DNA of 64,000 nt from Thioalkalivibrio sp. ALE31 (lineage in GTDB: Bacteria; Pseudomonadota; Gammaproteobacteria; Ectothiorhodospirales; Ectothiorhodospiraceae), in contig NZ_KB905023.1 in assembly GCF_000377405.1 (NCBI RefSeq), forward strand, positions 274,020 through 338,019, written 5' to 3'. Position numbers and translations under genes: made by a program. Position 1 is the stretch's first letter; every line of letters begins with the position of its first letter. Under the pieces are notes generated by a model that had not been told where the DNA came from, did no database searches, and worked only from the letters and a program-made list of their open reading frames with translations. This document shows positions 27,377 to 42,082 of the stretch, one piece after another.

Positions 27377-28516
27377 ATGCGTGATGCCGGCGCGACAGCC
27401 GCCCCGCACGAGGACTGGCTGCAACTGATCAACACCCCAGGCCTCGGCCCGCGGCGCCTGCTGCAACTGGTCGAGGCCTTCGGCTCCCCGGGCAACGCCC
27501 TGGCCGCCCCCGCGGCCGAATGGCAGCGCGCGGGCGTCGACCTCAAGCTGGACACCACCGCCCATAAAGCCCGCGAGGCCGGGGCGCAGGCCGACCAGGC
27601 CTGGCTGGATGCCGACCCCCGGCACACATTGCTGTGTCTGGACGACCCCGACTACCCGCCCCTGCTGGCGGAACTCCCCGACCCGCCCCCGGTGCTGTAC
27701 CTGAACGGCGCGCGCGAGCTGCTGCGCAGCCCGCAGGTGGGCATCGTCGGCAGCCGCGAGGCCACCCCGCAGGGCGAGCGCCTCGCCACGGAATTCGCCC
27801 GCGAGCTGGCCGGGGCCGGGCTGACGGTCACCAGCGGCCTGGCCCGGGGCATCGACGGCGCCGCCCACGAAGGCGCCCTGGCCGCGCCCGGCGGGCGCAC
27901 CATCGCGGTCGTGGCCACCGGGCCCGACCGCATCTACCCCGCCCAGCACCGGCGCCTGGCGCACCGCATCGCGGACCATGGCTTGGTGGTCTCGCTGTGG
28001 CCCACCGATACCCGGCCGCTGGCGCGGAACTTCCCGCAGCGCAACCGCGTGATCAGCGGCCTGTCACTGGCGACCCTGGTCGTCGAGGCGGCGCTGAAGA
28101 GCGGATCCCTGATCACCGCACGGCTGGCTGCCGAACAGGGGCGCCAGGTCTATGCCGTCCCCGGTTCGGTGCTGAGCCCGACCAGCCGCGGCTGCCACCG
28201 GCTGATCCGCGATGGCGCCCAGCTGGTGGAGTCGGCCGAGGAGATCCTGGATGACCTCGCGGACTGGCTGGGCGTCGCGCCCGATGCGCCTCCGGCCGCG
28301 GCCGAACCCGCCTCCGACCCGCTGGATCCGGAGCAGGAACGCGTACTGAACGCGATGGGATTCGACCCGGTCCCGCTGGAAACCCTGCGCGAACGCACCA
28401 AATTGACCATCGAACAGCTTTCATCCATGCTGGTTTTGCTTGAACTCCATGGCCGTGTGGCCGCCCTCGACCACGGGCGTTACCAGCGCCTCGACGCAGG
28501 ATCCCCCGAATCATGA
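27377..28516 (+). CDS. dprA: DNA processing protein DprA
   Basis: Loads RecA onto single-stranded DNA during natural transformation. The 379-residue protein has an N-terminal helical (SAM-like) region and the Rossmann-like core with VGIVGSREATPQGE and SGLARGIDGAAHEGAL. A C-terminal winged-helix (DML1-like) domain covers the last 70 residues. It overlaps smg by four bases. Other competence genes are not in the window. Confidence 0.95.
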   Translation: MRDAGATAAPHEDWLQLINTPGLGPRRLLQLVEAFGSPGNALAAPAAEWQRAGVDLKLDTTAHKAREAGAQADQAWLDADPRHTLLCLDDPDYPPLLAELPDPPPVLYLNGARELLRSPQVGIVGSREATPQGERLATEFARELAGAGLTVTSGLARGIDGAAHEGALAAPGGRTIAVVATGPDRIYPAQHRRLAHRIADHGLVVSLWPTDTRPLARNFPQRNRVISGLSLATLVVEAALKSGSLITARLAAEQGRQVYAVPGSVLSPTSRGCHRLIRDGAQLVESAEEILDDLADWLGVAPDAPPAAAEPASDPLDPEQERVLNAMGFDPVPLETLRERTKLTIEQLSSMLVLLELHGRVAALDHGRYQRLDAGSPES

Positions 28517-28998
28517 ACGAGAATGTGCTGGATGTGCTCATGTATCTCTTCGAGCACACCATCGACGAGGAATCCGACGAGGAGCCGGACCGCTCGGAGC
28601 TGGAACGCCACCTGGTGGAGGCCGGCTTTGCCCGCCGCGAGATCGACCGCGCTCTGGGCTGGCTGGACCGCCTGATGAGCGAGGCCCCCCTGGCCGGGCG
28701 CGGCGGCGACGGCGCCGCCCAGCGGATCTATGCCCCGGAAGAGCAAAAACGCCTGGATACCGAGGCCCATGGCTTCCTGCTGCACCTGGAGCAAAACGGC
28801 CTGCTGACCGCCGGCACCCGCGAGCTGGTGCTGGACCGCGTAATGGAGCTGGACGCCGAGGAGATCGACCTCGACCAGCTGCGCTGGGTGGTGCTGATGG
28901 TGCTGTTCAACCAGCCCGACGACGCGATCGCCTATTCCCGCCTGGAAGAGGTCATGCGCGACGATGCCGGCCCCGCGGCCGTGGATTATCTGCACTGA
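28513..28998 (+). CDS. smg: Smg family protein (DUF494)
   Basis: A 161-residue acidic protein that starts MNENVLDVLMYLFEHTI, the Smg signature, and is typical in length. Conserved between dprA and topA in many gammaproteobacteria; its molecular function is unknown. Translation is coupled to dprA by an ATGA overlap. The 141-bp gap to topA contains no obvious terminator. Confidence 0.92.
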   Translation: MNENVLDVLMYLFEHTIDEESDEEPDRSELERHLVEAGFARREIDRALGWLDRLMSEAPLAGRGGDGAAQRIYAPEEQKRLDTEAHGFLLHLEQNGLLTAGTRELVLDRVMELDAEEIDLDQLRWVVLMVLFNQPDDAIAYSRLEEVMRDDAGPAAVDYLH

Positions 28999-29139
28999 TT
29001 TCTCCGTCTTGCGAAAGGCGCGCGGTAGCCAACGGGCATTTCCTCCTCTAGTCTTTAGCGCCCGTGAACCCGGTCGCTGCCATGCGACCGCGATCGCCCC
29101 GATACGGAACCCGCTGCCACGGAGACGGTCCCGAGCGAC

Positions 29140-31687
29140 ATGAGCAAGCACCTCGTCATCGTAGAGTCGCCCGCCAAGGGCAAGACCATCGAGAAGTATC
29201 TCGGCCCGGACTACCAGGTCATGGCCTCCTATGGCCATGTGCGCGACCTGGTGCCCAAGGAGGGCGCGGTGGACCCGGAGAACGGGTTCCGCATGAAGTA
29301 CGACGTGATCGAGCGCAGCGAGAAACAGATCGAGGCGATCGCCAAGGCGCTGAAGAAATCCGACGACCTGATCCTTGCGACTGACCCTGACCGTGAAGGC
29401 GAGGCGATCTCCTGGCATCTCTACGAGGTGTTGCGTGACCGCGGCCTGCTGGACGATCGCGGCGTGCATCGCGTCGTGTTTCACGAGATCACCAAGAAGG
29501 CGATCCAGCAGGCGATCGAGGAACCGCGCGACCTGGCCAAGCCACTGATCGATGCCCAGCAGGCGCGCCGCGCGCTGGACTACCTGGTCGGCTTCAACCT
29601 CTCCCCGCTGCTGTGGCGCAAGATCAAGCGCGGCCTGTCCGCCGGGCGCGTGCAGAGCCCGGCGCTGCGCATGATCTGCGAGCGCGAGAACGAGATCGAG
29701 GCCTTCGTCCCTCGCGAATACTGGACCCTGGATGCGAAGGTCGAGCGCCAGAGCCAGCCGTTCACCGCGCGCCTGACCCACCTGGACGGCAACAAGCTGG
29801 ACCAGTTCGACCTGAACAGCGCCGAGCTCGCGCACGATGCCCAGAAGCGTCTGACCGACGCCGCGAATGGCGAGCTGCGCGTCGCCAAGGTCGAAAAGAA
29901 GCAGCGCCGCCGCAACCCGGCGGCGCCGTTCACCACCTCGACCCTGCAGCAGGAGGCCTCGCGCAAGCTGGGCTTCACCGCATCGCGCACCATGCGCACC
30001 GCGCAGCAACTATATGAAGGCATCGATCTGGGATCCGGCGCGATCGGCCTGATCACCTACATGCGTACCGACTCGGTGGCCCTGGCCGGCGAGGCGATCG
30101 GCGAGATCCGCGGCCTGATCGAGGAGCGCTACGGGGCCAACAACGTCCCCGACAGCCCGCGCCAGTACAAGACCAAGTCGAAGAACGCGCAGGAGGCCCA
30201 CGAGGCCATCCGCCCAACCTCTGTGCGCCGTCTGCCGAACGAGGTCCGCGAGCGCCTGAGCAGCGACCAGGCCCGGCTGTACGACCTGATCTGGAAGCGC
30301 ACCGTCGCCTGCCAGATGATCCACGCGACCTTCGACACCGTGGCCGCCGACCTGGTCCCGGGCGACAGCCAGCACCAGTTCCGCGCCACCGGCTCCACCC
30401 TGGTCGACCCCGGCTTCATCGCGGTCTACCAGGAGGGCCGCGACGACGCGCAGGATGACGACGAGGACAAGCGCCTGCCGGAAATGGCCGAGGGCGACAC
30501 GGTCCAACTCGAAGAGGTCACCGCCGACCAGCACTTCACCGAGCCGCCGCCGCGCTATACCGAGGCCAGCCTGGTGAAGACGCTGGAGGAATACGGCATC
30601 GGCCGTCCGTCGACCTACGCCAGCATCATCTCCACGCTGCAGTCACGCGAGTACGTGGAGATGGACGGCAAGCGCTTCATCCCGACCGACACCGGCCGGA
30701 TCGTGAACAGCTTCCTGACCCAGCACTTCGACCGCTACGTGGACTACGACTTCACCGCGAAGCTCGAGGACGAGCTGGACGCCATCTCGCGCGGCGAGAA
30801 GGACTGGGTCCCGGTGCTGGAGGATTTCTGGGGCGACTTCCGCGACCGGGTGAAGGAAAAGGAAGAGAACGTCACCCGCGCCGAGGCCGTGCAGTCACGC
30901 GAGCTGGGCCCCGATCCGCAGAGCGGGCGCCCGGTCAGCGTGCGCCTGGGTCGTTTCGGCCCGATCGTGCAGATCGGTACCAAGGACGACGAGGAGAAGC
31001 CGCGCTTCGCCGGCCTGCTGCCCGGGCAGAAGATGGACAAGATCACTCTCGATGAGGCCCTGGAGCTGTTCAAGCTGCCGCGCGACCTCGGCGAGACGCC
31101 CGAGGGCGAGCCGGTGATGGTGAACATCGGCCGCTTCGGACCGTACGTGAAGTACGGCTCCAAGTACGCCTCCCTCGGCCCGGACGACGACGTCTGGACC
31201 ATCGAGCTGCCGCGCGCGCTGGAGATCGTCGCCGAGAAGAAGCGAAAGGACGCCGAGCGCTTCATCAAGAGCTTCGACGAGGAAGGCATCCAGGTCCTCA
31301 ACGGCCGCTACGGACCGTATGTGACCGACGGCAACAAGAACGCCAAGATCCCCAAGGAAACCGATCCCAAGTCCCTGACACTTGCGCAGTGCCAGGAACT
31401 GATCGCCGCCGCCCCGGAACGCAAGGGCCGCGGCCGCAAGGGGGCGTCCAAGTCGACCGCCAAATCTTCCGGGAAGACCGCATCCAAATCGTCGACCGCG
31501 AAGAAGACGACCACGAAAAAGGCGGCCACCACCAAGAAGGCCGCCAGCAAGACGGGCACGAAAAAGACCGCCGCCAAGAAGAGCACATCGAAGAAGGCCC
31601 CGGCGAAGAAGGCTTCGACCGCCAAATCCGGCAGCGCGAAATCCGGCGATGGCGACAGCCGCCTGAGTGCCCAGCCCTCCGGCGACC

Positions 31688-31701
<14 letters not shown>
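29140..31701 (+). CDS. topA: DNA topoisomerase I with lysine-rich tail
   Basis: Type IA topoisomerase that relaxes negative supercoils. The Toprim domain starts KHLVIVESPAKGKTIEKYLG, and the catalytic Tyr307 lies in LITYMRTDSVAL. The core ends near residue 590. Instead of the C-terminal Cys4 zinc fingers of E. coli TopA, three Toprim C-repeat units follow (cores VRLGRFGPIVQIG, VNIGRFGPYVKYG and LNGRYGPYVTDG). The last 90 residues are Lys/Ala/Ser/Thr-rich with many AAKK and TKK steps, like histone H1. No CxxC pairs are seen in the tail. 853 residues. The end overlaps the start of tsaC. Confidence 0.96.
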
Positions 31702-35124
<3,423 letters not shown>

Positions 35125-35227
35125 CCCACCCATTCTCCGGATTCATGGACGGTTCACCCCGCGGACCGCAAGCTGGGATTCATCACGTCCGCTGCCTTGC
35201 GGATCACACGAACACGGGAGAACCGCC

Positions 35228-35890
35228 ATGCAACGCATCCTCGCCCTGGCCGCCACCAGTGCCCTGGTCCTGGTGATGGGCTGCACCACCACCGATCCAT
35301 ACACCGGGGAAGAACGCGTCTCGCGCGCCACCATCGGGGCCGGCATCGGCGCGGCCACCGGTGCCGTGCTCGGCAGCGTCACCAGCAGCCGCAACCGCAC
35401 CCAGCGCGCGATGATCGGGGCCGGCATCGGCGCCCTGGCCGGCGGCGCCATCGGCAACTACATGGATCGTCAGGAGGATGCCCTGCGCGAGCAGCTGCGC
35501 GGGACCGGCGTCAGCGTGACCCGCGACGGCGACAACATCATCCTCAACATGCCGAGCAACATCACCTTCGATTTCGACCGCAGCGACATCAAGCCGGAAT
35601 TCCAGGATGTACTGGACTCGGTGGCCCTGGTCCTGGAGGAGTTCGACCAGACCGGCATCGAAGTCGCCGGCCACACCGACAGCACCGGTCGCGTCGAATA
35701 CAACATGGACCTCTCCGAGCGCCGCGCCCAGAGCGTGGGGCAGGCCCTGATCCGCCGCGGTGTGCAGCCGGTGCGCGTGCACACCATCGGCTTCGGACCG
35801 CACCAGCCGGTCGCCACCAACGACACCGAGGCGGGCCGCCAGCAGAACCGCCGGGTGGAACTGACCCTGTTCCCGCTGACCGCCGACTGA
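35228..35890 (+). CDS. OmpA-family lipoprotein (YiaD-like)
   Basis: A 220-residue outer-membrane lipoprotein. The lipobox is LVMGC (Cys near 19). Two Gly-rich glycine-zipper segments ([17 protein letters not shown] and [18 protein letters not shown]) precede an OmpA C-terminal domain with [14 protein letters not shown] and [23 protein letters not shown], which binds peptidoglycan. It stands alone after aroE with a 103-bp gap upstream. Likely a structural link between outer membrane and cell wall. Confidence 0.9.
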   Translation: MQRILALAATSALVLVMGCTTTDPYTGEERVSRATIGAGIGAATGAVLGSVTSSRNRTQRAMIGAGIGALAGGAIGNYMDRQEDALREQLRGTGVSVTRDGDNIILNMPSNITFDFDRSDIKPEFQDVLDSVALVLEEFDQTGIEVAGHTDSTGRVEYNMDLSERRAQSVGQALIRRGVQPVRVHTIGFGPHQPVATNDTEAGRQQNRRVELTLFPLTAD

Positions 35891-35902
35891 TCGAAACCCG
35901 CA

Positions 35903-35933
35903 CGCCGGCACCGCGCCGGGCGCGGTACCGGCG
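35903..35933. other. Strong GC-rich hairpin after the OmpA-like gene
   Basis: CGCCGGCACCGCGC (35903-35916), loop CGG, GCGCGGTACCGGCG (35920-35933): a 14-bp stem with one mismatch. It lies 13 bp after the stop. No T-run follows, so it may protect the 3' end or act as a weak or Rho-assisted terminator. A smaller dyad, GCACCG/CGGTGC, occurs further on before aroQ. Confidence 0.55.
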
Positions 35934-36062
35934 CGCCCAAGGCACCCTCCGCGCTGGACACCCCCACCCCTCCTGCGGCAAAATCCCGAACATTCGTCGC
36001 ACCGTCATTTTTCGGTGCAATCGCGTCCATTCTCGACAGGATCGCTACCGATTCCCCCTGCC

Positions 36063-36503
36063 ATGGCGTCCATACTGCTGCTCAACGGCCCCAATCTGAA
36101 CCTGCTGGGACAGCGGGAGCCGGAGCGCTACGGCGCGCAGACCCTGGCGGATATCGAGACCGACCTGAGGGCTCGGGCGGAACAGGCCGACACCTCCTTC
36201 GACTGCTTCCAGAGCAACCATGAAGGCGACCTGATCGACCGCATCCATGCCGCCCCCGGCGAGGGCGTGCAACGCATCCTGATCAATCCGGGTGGCCTGA
36301 CCCACACCAGTGTCAGCCTGCGCGATGCCCTGCTGGGTGTTGCCATCCCGTTCTACGAGATCCATATCAGCAACATCCACGCCCGCGAGCCCTTTCGCCA
36401 GACCTCGCGTCTGAGCGATGTCGCCGCCGGTCTGGTCAGTGGCTTCGGCGTCATTGGCTACCGGCTGGCGCTCGATGCGGCGCTCGCGGCTATCAAGGAA
36501 TAA
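36063..36503 (+). CDS. aroQ: 3-dehydroquinate dehydratase, type II
   Basis: Third step of the shikimate pathway. The 146-residue protein has the type II features [21 protein letters not shown] (catalytic Tyr), [17 protein letters not shown] and [17 protein letters not shown]. The ATG at 36063 is the family start. Lies 9 bp before accB, the conserved aroQ-accB-accC order. Confidence 0.96.
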   Translation: MASILLLNGPNLNLLGQREPERYGAQTLADIETDLRARAEQADTSFDCFQSNHEGDLIDRIHAAPGEGVQRILINPGGLTHTSVSLRDALLGVAIPFYEIHISNIHAREPFRQTSRLSDVAAGLVSGFGVIGYRLALDAALAAIKE

Positions 36504-36512
36504 GAGGCTTCC

Positions 36513-36974
36513 ATGGACATTCGCAAGGTCAAGAAACTGATCGACCTGCTCGACGAGAGCGGCATCCACGAGATCGAGATCCACGAAGGCGAGGAGTCGG
36601 TCCGCATCACCCGCTCGGCCAGCGGCACCGCCGTCGCCGCACCGGCCCCGGCCCCTCTGCCCGCCGCGGCACCGGCACCAGCCGGCGCACCGCCCGCAGC
36701 CGCCCCGGCCGACGCGGCGGACGCGACCCCGGAGATGGACGGTCACCGGGTCACCGCCCCCATGGTCGGCACCTTCTACCGCGCACCCAGCCCGGGCTCG
36801 AAGCCGTTCGTCGAGGTCGGGCAGACCGTGGAGGTCGGCGAGACCCTGTGCATCATCGAGGCGATGAAGATGCTCAACCCGATCGAGGCCGACCAGGCGG
36901 GGACGGTCCGCGACATCCTGGTCGAGAACGGCAACCCGGTGGAATACGGCCAGCCGCTGTTCATCATCGGCTGA
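36513..36974 (+). CDS. accB: Biotin carboxyl carrier protein of acetyl-CoA carboxylase
   Basis: Carries biotin between the carboxylase and transferase of fatty acid synthesis. Residues 1-35 are the conserved N-terminal region, followed by an Ala/Pro linker (about 40-72) and the biotinyl domain. The biotinylated Lys119 lies in EAMKML. 153 residues. The next gene is accC, 31 bp away. Confidence 0.97.
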   Translation: MDIRKVKKLIDLLDESGIHEIEIHEGEESVRITRSASGTAVAAPAPAPLPAAAPAPAGAPPAAAPADAADATPEMDGHRVTAPMVGTFYRAPSPGSKPFVEVGQTVEVGETLCIIEAMKMLNPIEADQAGTVRDILVENGNPVEYGQPLFIIG

Positions 36975-37005
36975 ACCCTCCGATTCCCTGCCAACAGGTC
37001 CGAGC

Positions 37006-38352
<1,347 letters not shown>

Positions 38353-38383
38353 CCCTTCCCCCTCGCGCCACGAGCCTGACGCC

Positions 38384-39265
38384 ATGAGCCTTGCCGAACT
38401 CGAATGCCAGATCAGCCCGGAACAGGCCGAGCCGCTGGAGGACACGCTGTTTGAACTCGGCGCGGTCAGCGTCGAGCTGTTCGACGCCGCCGACGAGCCG
38501 CTGTTCGAACCCCCACTGGGCACCCACCCACTGTGGTCCACTGTGCGCCTGAAGGCGGTATTCCCGGACACCACCCAGGCGGACCTCGCCGCCGCCGCGC
38601 TGGAGCGCCAGGCACAGGCCCCCGAGGCGATCCAGGTCCAGCCCATCGAAGACCAGGACTGGGTGCGCGCCGGCCTCGACGGCCTCGGCGCCATTCACTG
38701 CGGCAGTTCGCTGTGGATCGTGCCGTCCTGGGAGGACGAGCCGGCCATCGAGGAGGGCACCTTCGTGCGCCTGGACCCCGGCCTCGCCTTCGGCACCGGC
38801 AACCACCCGACCACCGCGATGTGCCTGGCCGCGCTGGCCCAGCAGCCGCCGCGGGATCAGGAGGTGCTGGACTACGGCTGTGGCTCCGGCATCCTCGCCA
38901 TCGCGGCCCTGAAGCTGGGCGCCCGGCATGCGCTGGGCATCGACATCGACGAGCAGGCGGTGCAGGCCACGCGCAGCAATGCCGATGCCAACGCCATCCC
39001 GCCCGAGCGACTGGAAACCGGTCTGACGGACCACCCGGTCCCGACGGCGGAATACGATCTGGTGCTGGCCAACATCCTGGCCAAGCCGCTGATCGACCTG
39101 GCCCCGGAGCTCGCGCGGGCCGCGAAACCCGGCGCGCGTATCCTGCTGGCCGGTCTGCTGGAACGCCAGGCGGACGAGGTCATCGCGGCCTATTCCGATG
39201 CCTTTGACATTGGCGTCGAGGACTGCCGCGAAGGCTGGGCCCTGCTCGGCGGGCGCCGGCGCTAG
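38384..39265 (+). CDS. prmA: Ribosomal protein L11 methyltransferase
   Basis: Trimethylates ribosomal protein L11. The 293-residue chain has the N-terminal L11-binding domain and a SAM-binding domain with DYGCGSGILAIAALKLGA and LVLANILAKPLIDLAPEL. It ends ...GWALLGGRRR with a TAG formed at the left border of the palindromic element (39264-39547). The protein is about normal length, so the changed end is probably harmless. Confidence 0.95.
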   Translation: MSLAELECQISPEQAEPLEDTLFELGAVSVELFDAADEPLFEPPLGTHPLWSTVRLKAVFPDTTQADLAAAALERQAQAPEAIQVQPIEDQDWVRAGLDGLGAIHCGSSLWIVPSWEDEPAIEEGTFVRLDPGLAFGTGNHPTTAMCLAALAQQPPRDQEVLDYGCGSGILAIAALKLGARHALGIDIDEQAVQATRSNADANAIPPERLETGLTDHPVPTAEYDLVLANILAKPLIDLAPELARAAKPGARILLAGLLERQADEVIAAYSDAFDIGVEDCREGWALLGGRRR

Positions 39266-39547
39266 GGAAACACTGATCAATGTACACACTCGCGTTGGCA
39301 CCCCAGGTTTTCCGAGACAAGGCGCGTCGTGCAGCGGGTAGTGGTTCTACCCGCAAGCGGCGCAACGCAGGATCGGGGAACCTGGGGTGCCAACCCCACA
39401 AGCCATTGAAAGCAGGGGCTCGGCCGCTTTTGCGCGCGCACAGCGTTGCGGCTCCCTTGTGCAGAATGACTGCACGGCAGTCACCGCGCCTTGTTCGCAC
39501 GCAAAAGCGACTCGAGCGCGAATGTGTACATTGATCAGTGTTTCCCT
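39264..39547. mobile_element. Palindromic MITE-like element, copy B (284 bp)
   Basis: The longest copy. Its first 25 bases, starting AGGGAAACACTGATCAAT, are repeated perfectly in inverse at the right end, and the match continues to 31 bp with one mismatch. TA flanks both ends (CTAGGG...CCCTAG). Internally it holds CCCCAGG/CCTGGGG, a GGGTAG/CTACCC stem and TGACTGC/GCAGTCA. It separates prmA from the DUF3426 gene in an otherwise conserved gene run. The remaining 39548-39633 shows no gene. Confidence 0.88.
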
Positions 39548-39633
39548 AGGAACACGCCAACCCATGGGCATCGTCGCGCCGGTACCGTCCTTCTCGCTCG
39601 ACCGGACGCAGCTACGGCCATCCGGACGCTGAC

Positions 39634-40353
39634 ATGCTCGCCCGCTGCCCGCAATGCGGCGTCACCCACGCCCTCGCCCGCGGGTCCAAGATCCGCCAGC
39701 GGCGGGTGCACTGCACCCACTGCGGCGCCGAGTTCGATCTGTTCCCGGCCCTCGAGATCGGCGGCGCCGGCGAACGCGTCCTGGGGGAGGGGCTCCTTCC
39801 CGCGCAGCCCGTTCGCACCCCCGCGATCGAGAGTGCTCCGGTCATCGCCACCGCCATCGACATCGAACGCCACCCGTGCCCTCTGGACCTGGCCGCCACC
39901 GCCCGACGCCGTGTCTGGCCAGGGGTGTTCGTGGCCGCCGGCCTGAGCGTTCTGCTGGGCGCACAACTGCTGGCCTTCCCGCCCGTGGCACCGGGTCATA
40001 ACCATTACCTGGACCAGACTCGCGCCCAGCTGTGCGCCACCCTCCCCTGCCCGGTCTGGAACCCGCTGCGCGCGCCCGAGCGCATCCGGGTATCGACACC
40101 GGACTTCTTCGCCAGTATCGATGGCACATTGCACGTCCAGTTCCAGCTGGAAAGCCCGGTGCGGCAGGCCTGGCCCGTCCTCGACATCCATCTGAGCGAC
40201 CAGCTGGACACGCGCCATGGCGCTCTGCGCCTGACCCCGAACGACTACACCGACGCGGACGCCCCGATGCCCCCCCACAAACCCGCCACCCTGCGCCTGA
40301 GCCTCGCCAGCCCCCATGCCCGCATCACGGGCATCCAGATCCAGCCCCGCTGA
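39634..40353 (+). CDS. Zinc-ribbon DUF3426 membrane protein
   Basis: A 239-residue protein with an MJ0042-type zinc ribbon at the N-terminus (CPQCG...CTHCGAEF, Cys5/8 and 27/30). One membrane span lies near residues 90-110 (FVAAGLSVLLGAQLLAF), followed by a DUF3426 domain of about 120 residues on the far side. Proteins of this shape are often found between prmA and dusB in gammaproteobacteria. Function unknown. The palindromic element upstream may have separated it from its original promoter. Confidence 0.85.
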   Translation: MLARCPQCGVTHALARGSKIRQRRVHCTHCGAEFDLFPALEIGGAGERVLGEGLLPAQPVRTPAIESAPVIATAIDIERHPCPLDLAATARRRVWPGVFVAAGLSVLLGAQLLAFPPVAPGHNHYLDQTRAQLCATLPCPVWNPLRAPERIRVSTPDFFASIDGTLHVQFQLESPVRQAWPVLDIHLSDQLDTRHGALRLTPNDYTDADAPMPPHKPATLRLSLASPHARITGIQIQPR

Positions 40354-40458
40354 CCTATGCCCGACACCCCGGACCCGCAACTCGTTCAAGGGCAGCACGG
40401 ATTCATGCACACCCCGGGGGCGCGAGCACGCTGACCACCGGCGGCGGGCGCCTCGAGG

Positions 40459-40467
40459 TGCTAGACT
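40459..40467 (+). promoter_or_regulatory. Possible extended -10 promoter of dusB-fis
   Basis: TGCTAGACT, an extended -10 (TGN-TAnnnT), 33 bp before the dusB start. No convincing -35 is seen. The dusB-fis promoter of enteric bacteria is growth-regulated; here only the -10-like motif is visible. Confidence 0.35.
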
Positions 40468-40500
40468 CCCCGGCTTCCCCGATTCAATCGTCAGCCCCAG

Positions 40501-41493
40501 ATGCAGCTCGGAATCCATCACTTCGCGGACCCCGTCGTGTTCCTGGCCCCCATGGCCGGCGTGAGCGATCGCCCGTTCCGGTTGCTGGCCCGCCGCCTGG
40601 GCGCCAGCGCGGCGGTATCCGAGATGGTCACCTCCAACACCCGGCTGTGGGCCAGCGACAAGAGCCGCCACCGGCTGGACCACCGTCAGGAGCCGCGCCC
40701 GCGCATCGTCCAGCTGCTGGGCAACGAACCCGAGCCGCTGGCCGAGGCGGCGCGGGAGAACGTGCGCCGGGGCGCCGACGTGATCGACCTGAACCTGGGC
40801 TGCCCCGCGAAGAAGGTCTGCAGCAAGGCCGCGGGATCGGCCCTGCTGGGCGAGCCGGAGCGGGTGCGCGAACTGCTCCAGGCGCTCACGGAGGCCGTCA
40901 CCGTGCCGGTCACGCTGAAGATGCGCCTGGGCCTGGACCGCGAGCGAATGAACGGCGAAGAGATCGCATCCATTGCCGAGGCCTGCGGCATCGCGATGCT
41001 GACCGTGCACGGACGCACCCGGGCCGATGCCTACCGCGGGCAGGCGGACCATACCGCGATCGCGCGCATCGTCCGGTCGGTCTCCATCCCGGTGCTCGCC
41101 AATGGCGACATCACGGACCCGGACACGGCGATGCGGGTACTGGATACCACCGGCGCGGCGGGGGTGATGATCGGACGCGCCGCCCAGGGTCAGCCCTGGC
41201 TGCCGGGTCAGATCCGCGCCGCGCTGGCCGGCGAAGCGATCCCGCCGGCACCGGCCCTGGCCGCGCGCCTGGCCCTGATCGAGGAACACGTCACCGGCCT
41301 GCACACCCAGTACGGCGAACCGCAGGGTGTGCGTATCGCGCGCAAGCACCTGGGCTGGTATCTTCTTGGTCTGGGTCTCGACGAGGCCCGCACCCGGGCG
41401 GCCCGGGCTGACCTTCTCGCCGCCCCCACGGCCAGCGAACAACTGCGGCGCCTGCGCGCCCACCTGACGGGAATCGCAAGCGAGGCTGCATGA
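40501..41493 (+). CDS. dusB: tRNA-dihydrouridine synthase B
   Basis: FMN-dependent reduction of uridine in tRNA. The 330-residue TIM-barrel protein has VFLAPMAGVSDRPFR, the catalytic Cys in NLGCPAKKVCSKAAGSALL, and LTVHGRTRADAYRG. It is followed by fis with a four-base overlap, the classic dusB-fis pair. ATG at 40501 fits the family N-terminus. Confidence 0.95.
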   Translation: MQLGIHHFADPVVFLAPMAGVSDRPFRLLARRLGASAAVSEMVTSNTRLWASDKSRHRLDHRQEPRPRIVQLLGNEPEPLAEAARENVRRGADVIDLNLGCPAKKVCSKAAGSALLGEPERVRELLQALTEAVTVPVTLKMRLGLDRERMNGEEIASIAEACGIAMLTVHGRTRADAYRGQADHTAIARIVRSVSIPVLANGDITDPDTAMRVLDTTGAAGVMIGRAAQGQPWLPGQIRAALAGEAIPPAPALAARLALIEEHVTGLHTQYGEPQGVRIARKHLGWYLLGLGLDEARTRAARADLLAAPTASEQLRRLRAHLTGIASEAA

Positions 41494-41828
41494 GCGTGAA
41501 CATGCCACTCGAACAGGACCCGGACGTCCAGGAAGCATCGGTTGCGGCCACACTCCCGTCCGACTGTGTGCTGGCGGACTCGGTCCGGCGAGCGCTGGAT
41601 CAGTATTTCGAGACCCTGGACGGGCAAAGCAGCCACGACCTTTACGCACTGGTCATGAACGAGGTGGAGCGCCCCCTGCTGGCCAGTGTGCTGGAGCGCT
41701 GCGGGGGCAACCAGAGCCGCGCCGCCGCCCTGCTCGGGCTCAACCGCGCCACCCTGCGCAAGAAGCTGCGCGCCCACGGGCTGGTGGAGGCCAACGGGAA
41801 CGGCAACGGGAACGGCGCCGCGACCTGA
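41490..41828 (+). CDS. fis: DNA-binding protein Fis
   Basis: Nucleoid protein that bends DNA and regulates growth-phase genes. In 112 residues, the C-terminal helix-turn-helix NQSRAAALLGLNRATLRKKL (about 74-93) is nearly identical to known Fis. The N-terminal third is less conserved, and the end has a Gly-Asn-rich tail. Overlaps the dusB stop. The purH gene that often follows is absent here. Confidence 0.95.
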   Translation: MSVNMPLEQDPDVQEASVAATLPSDCVLADSVRRALDQYFETLDGQSSHDLYALVMNEVERPLLASVLERCGGNQSRAAALLGLNRATLRKKLRAHGLVEANGNGNGNGAAT

Positions 41829-41836
41829 CGTTCGGT

Positions 41837-42075
41837 TCTGGTCACAGGAAGCCAGGAAGGCCGGAAGAATGACTTCGGTTTCCGAGACGGATACCATTTA
41901 CGGCCAGCTGGAAAAACCAACAGGTTACTGATGCAGGGCCTGGCCAATGATCGCCCCGAAATACGCGGCATCACCAGCCAGCCTGCAGCCAATCGCTGCT
42001 TTCCCCTTCCAATCTTCCCGTCTTCCTGTAGACCGCCCTTCTCGGTGTCCCCTGTGTCCTCAGTGGTTCAATCAG
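41837..42075. repeat. Degenerate CCACGAAG/GGACACAG-type repeat remnants in the fis-hisN gap
   Basis: The right side (CTTCCTGTAGACCGCCCTTCTC...CTGTGTCCTCAGTGG, about 42021-42066) matches the right-arm style of copies at 10.6 and 57 kb. GTCACAGGAAG near 41839 is the only trace of a left arm. The 254-bp gap otherwise shows nothing. Confidence 0.45.
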
Positions 42076-42082
42076 CCCGCCG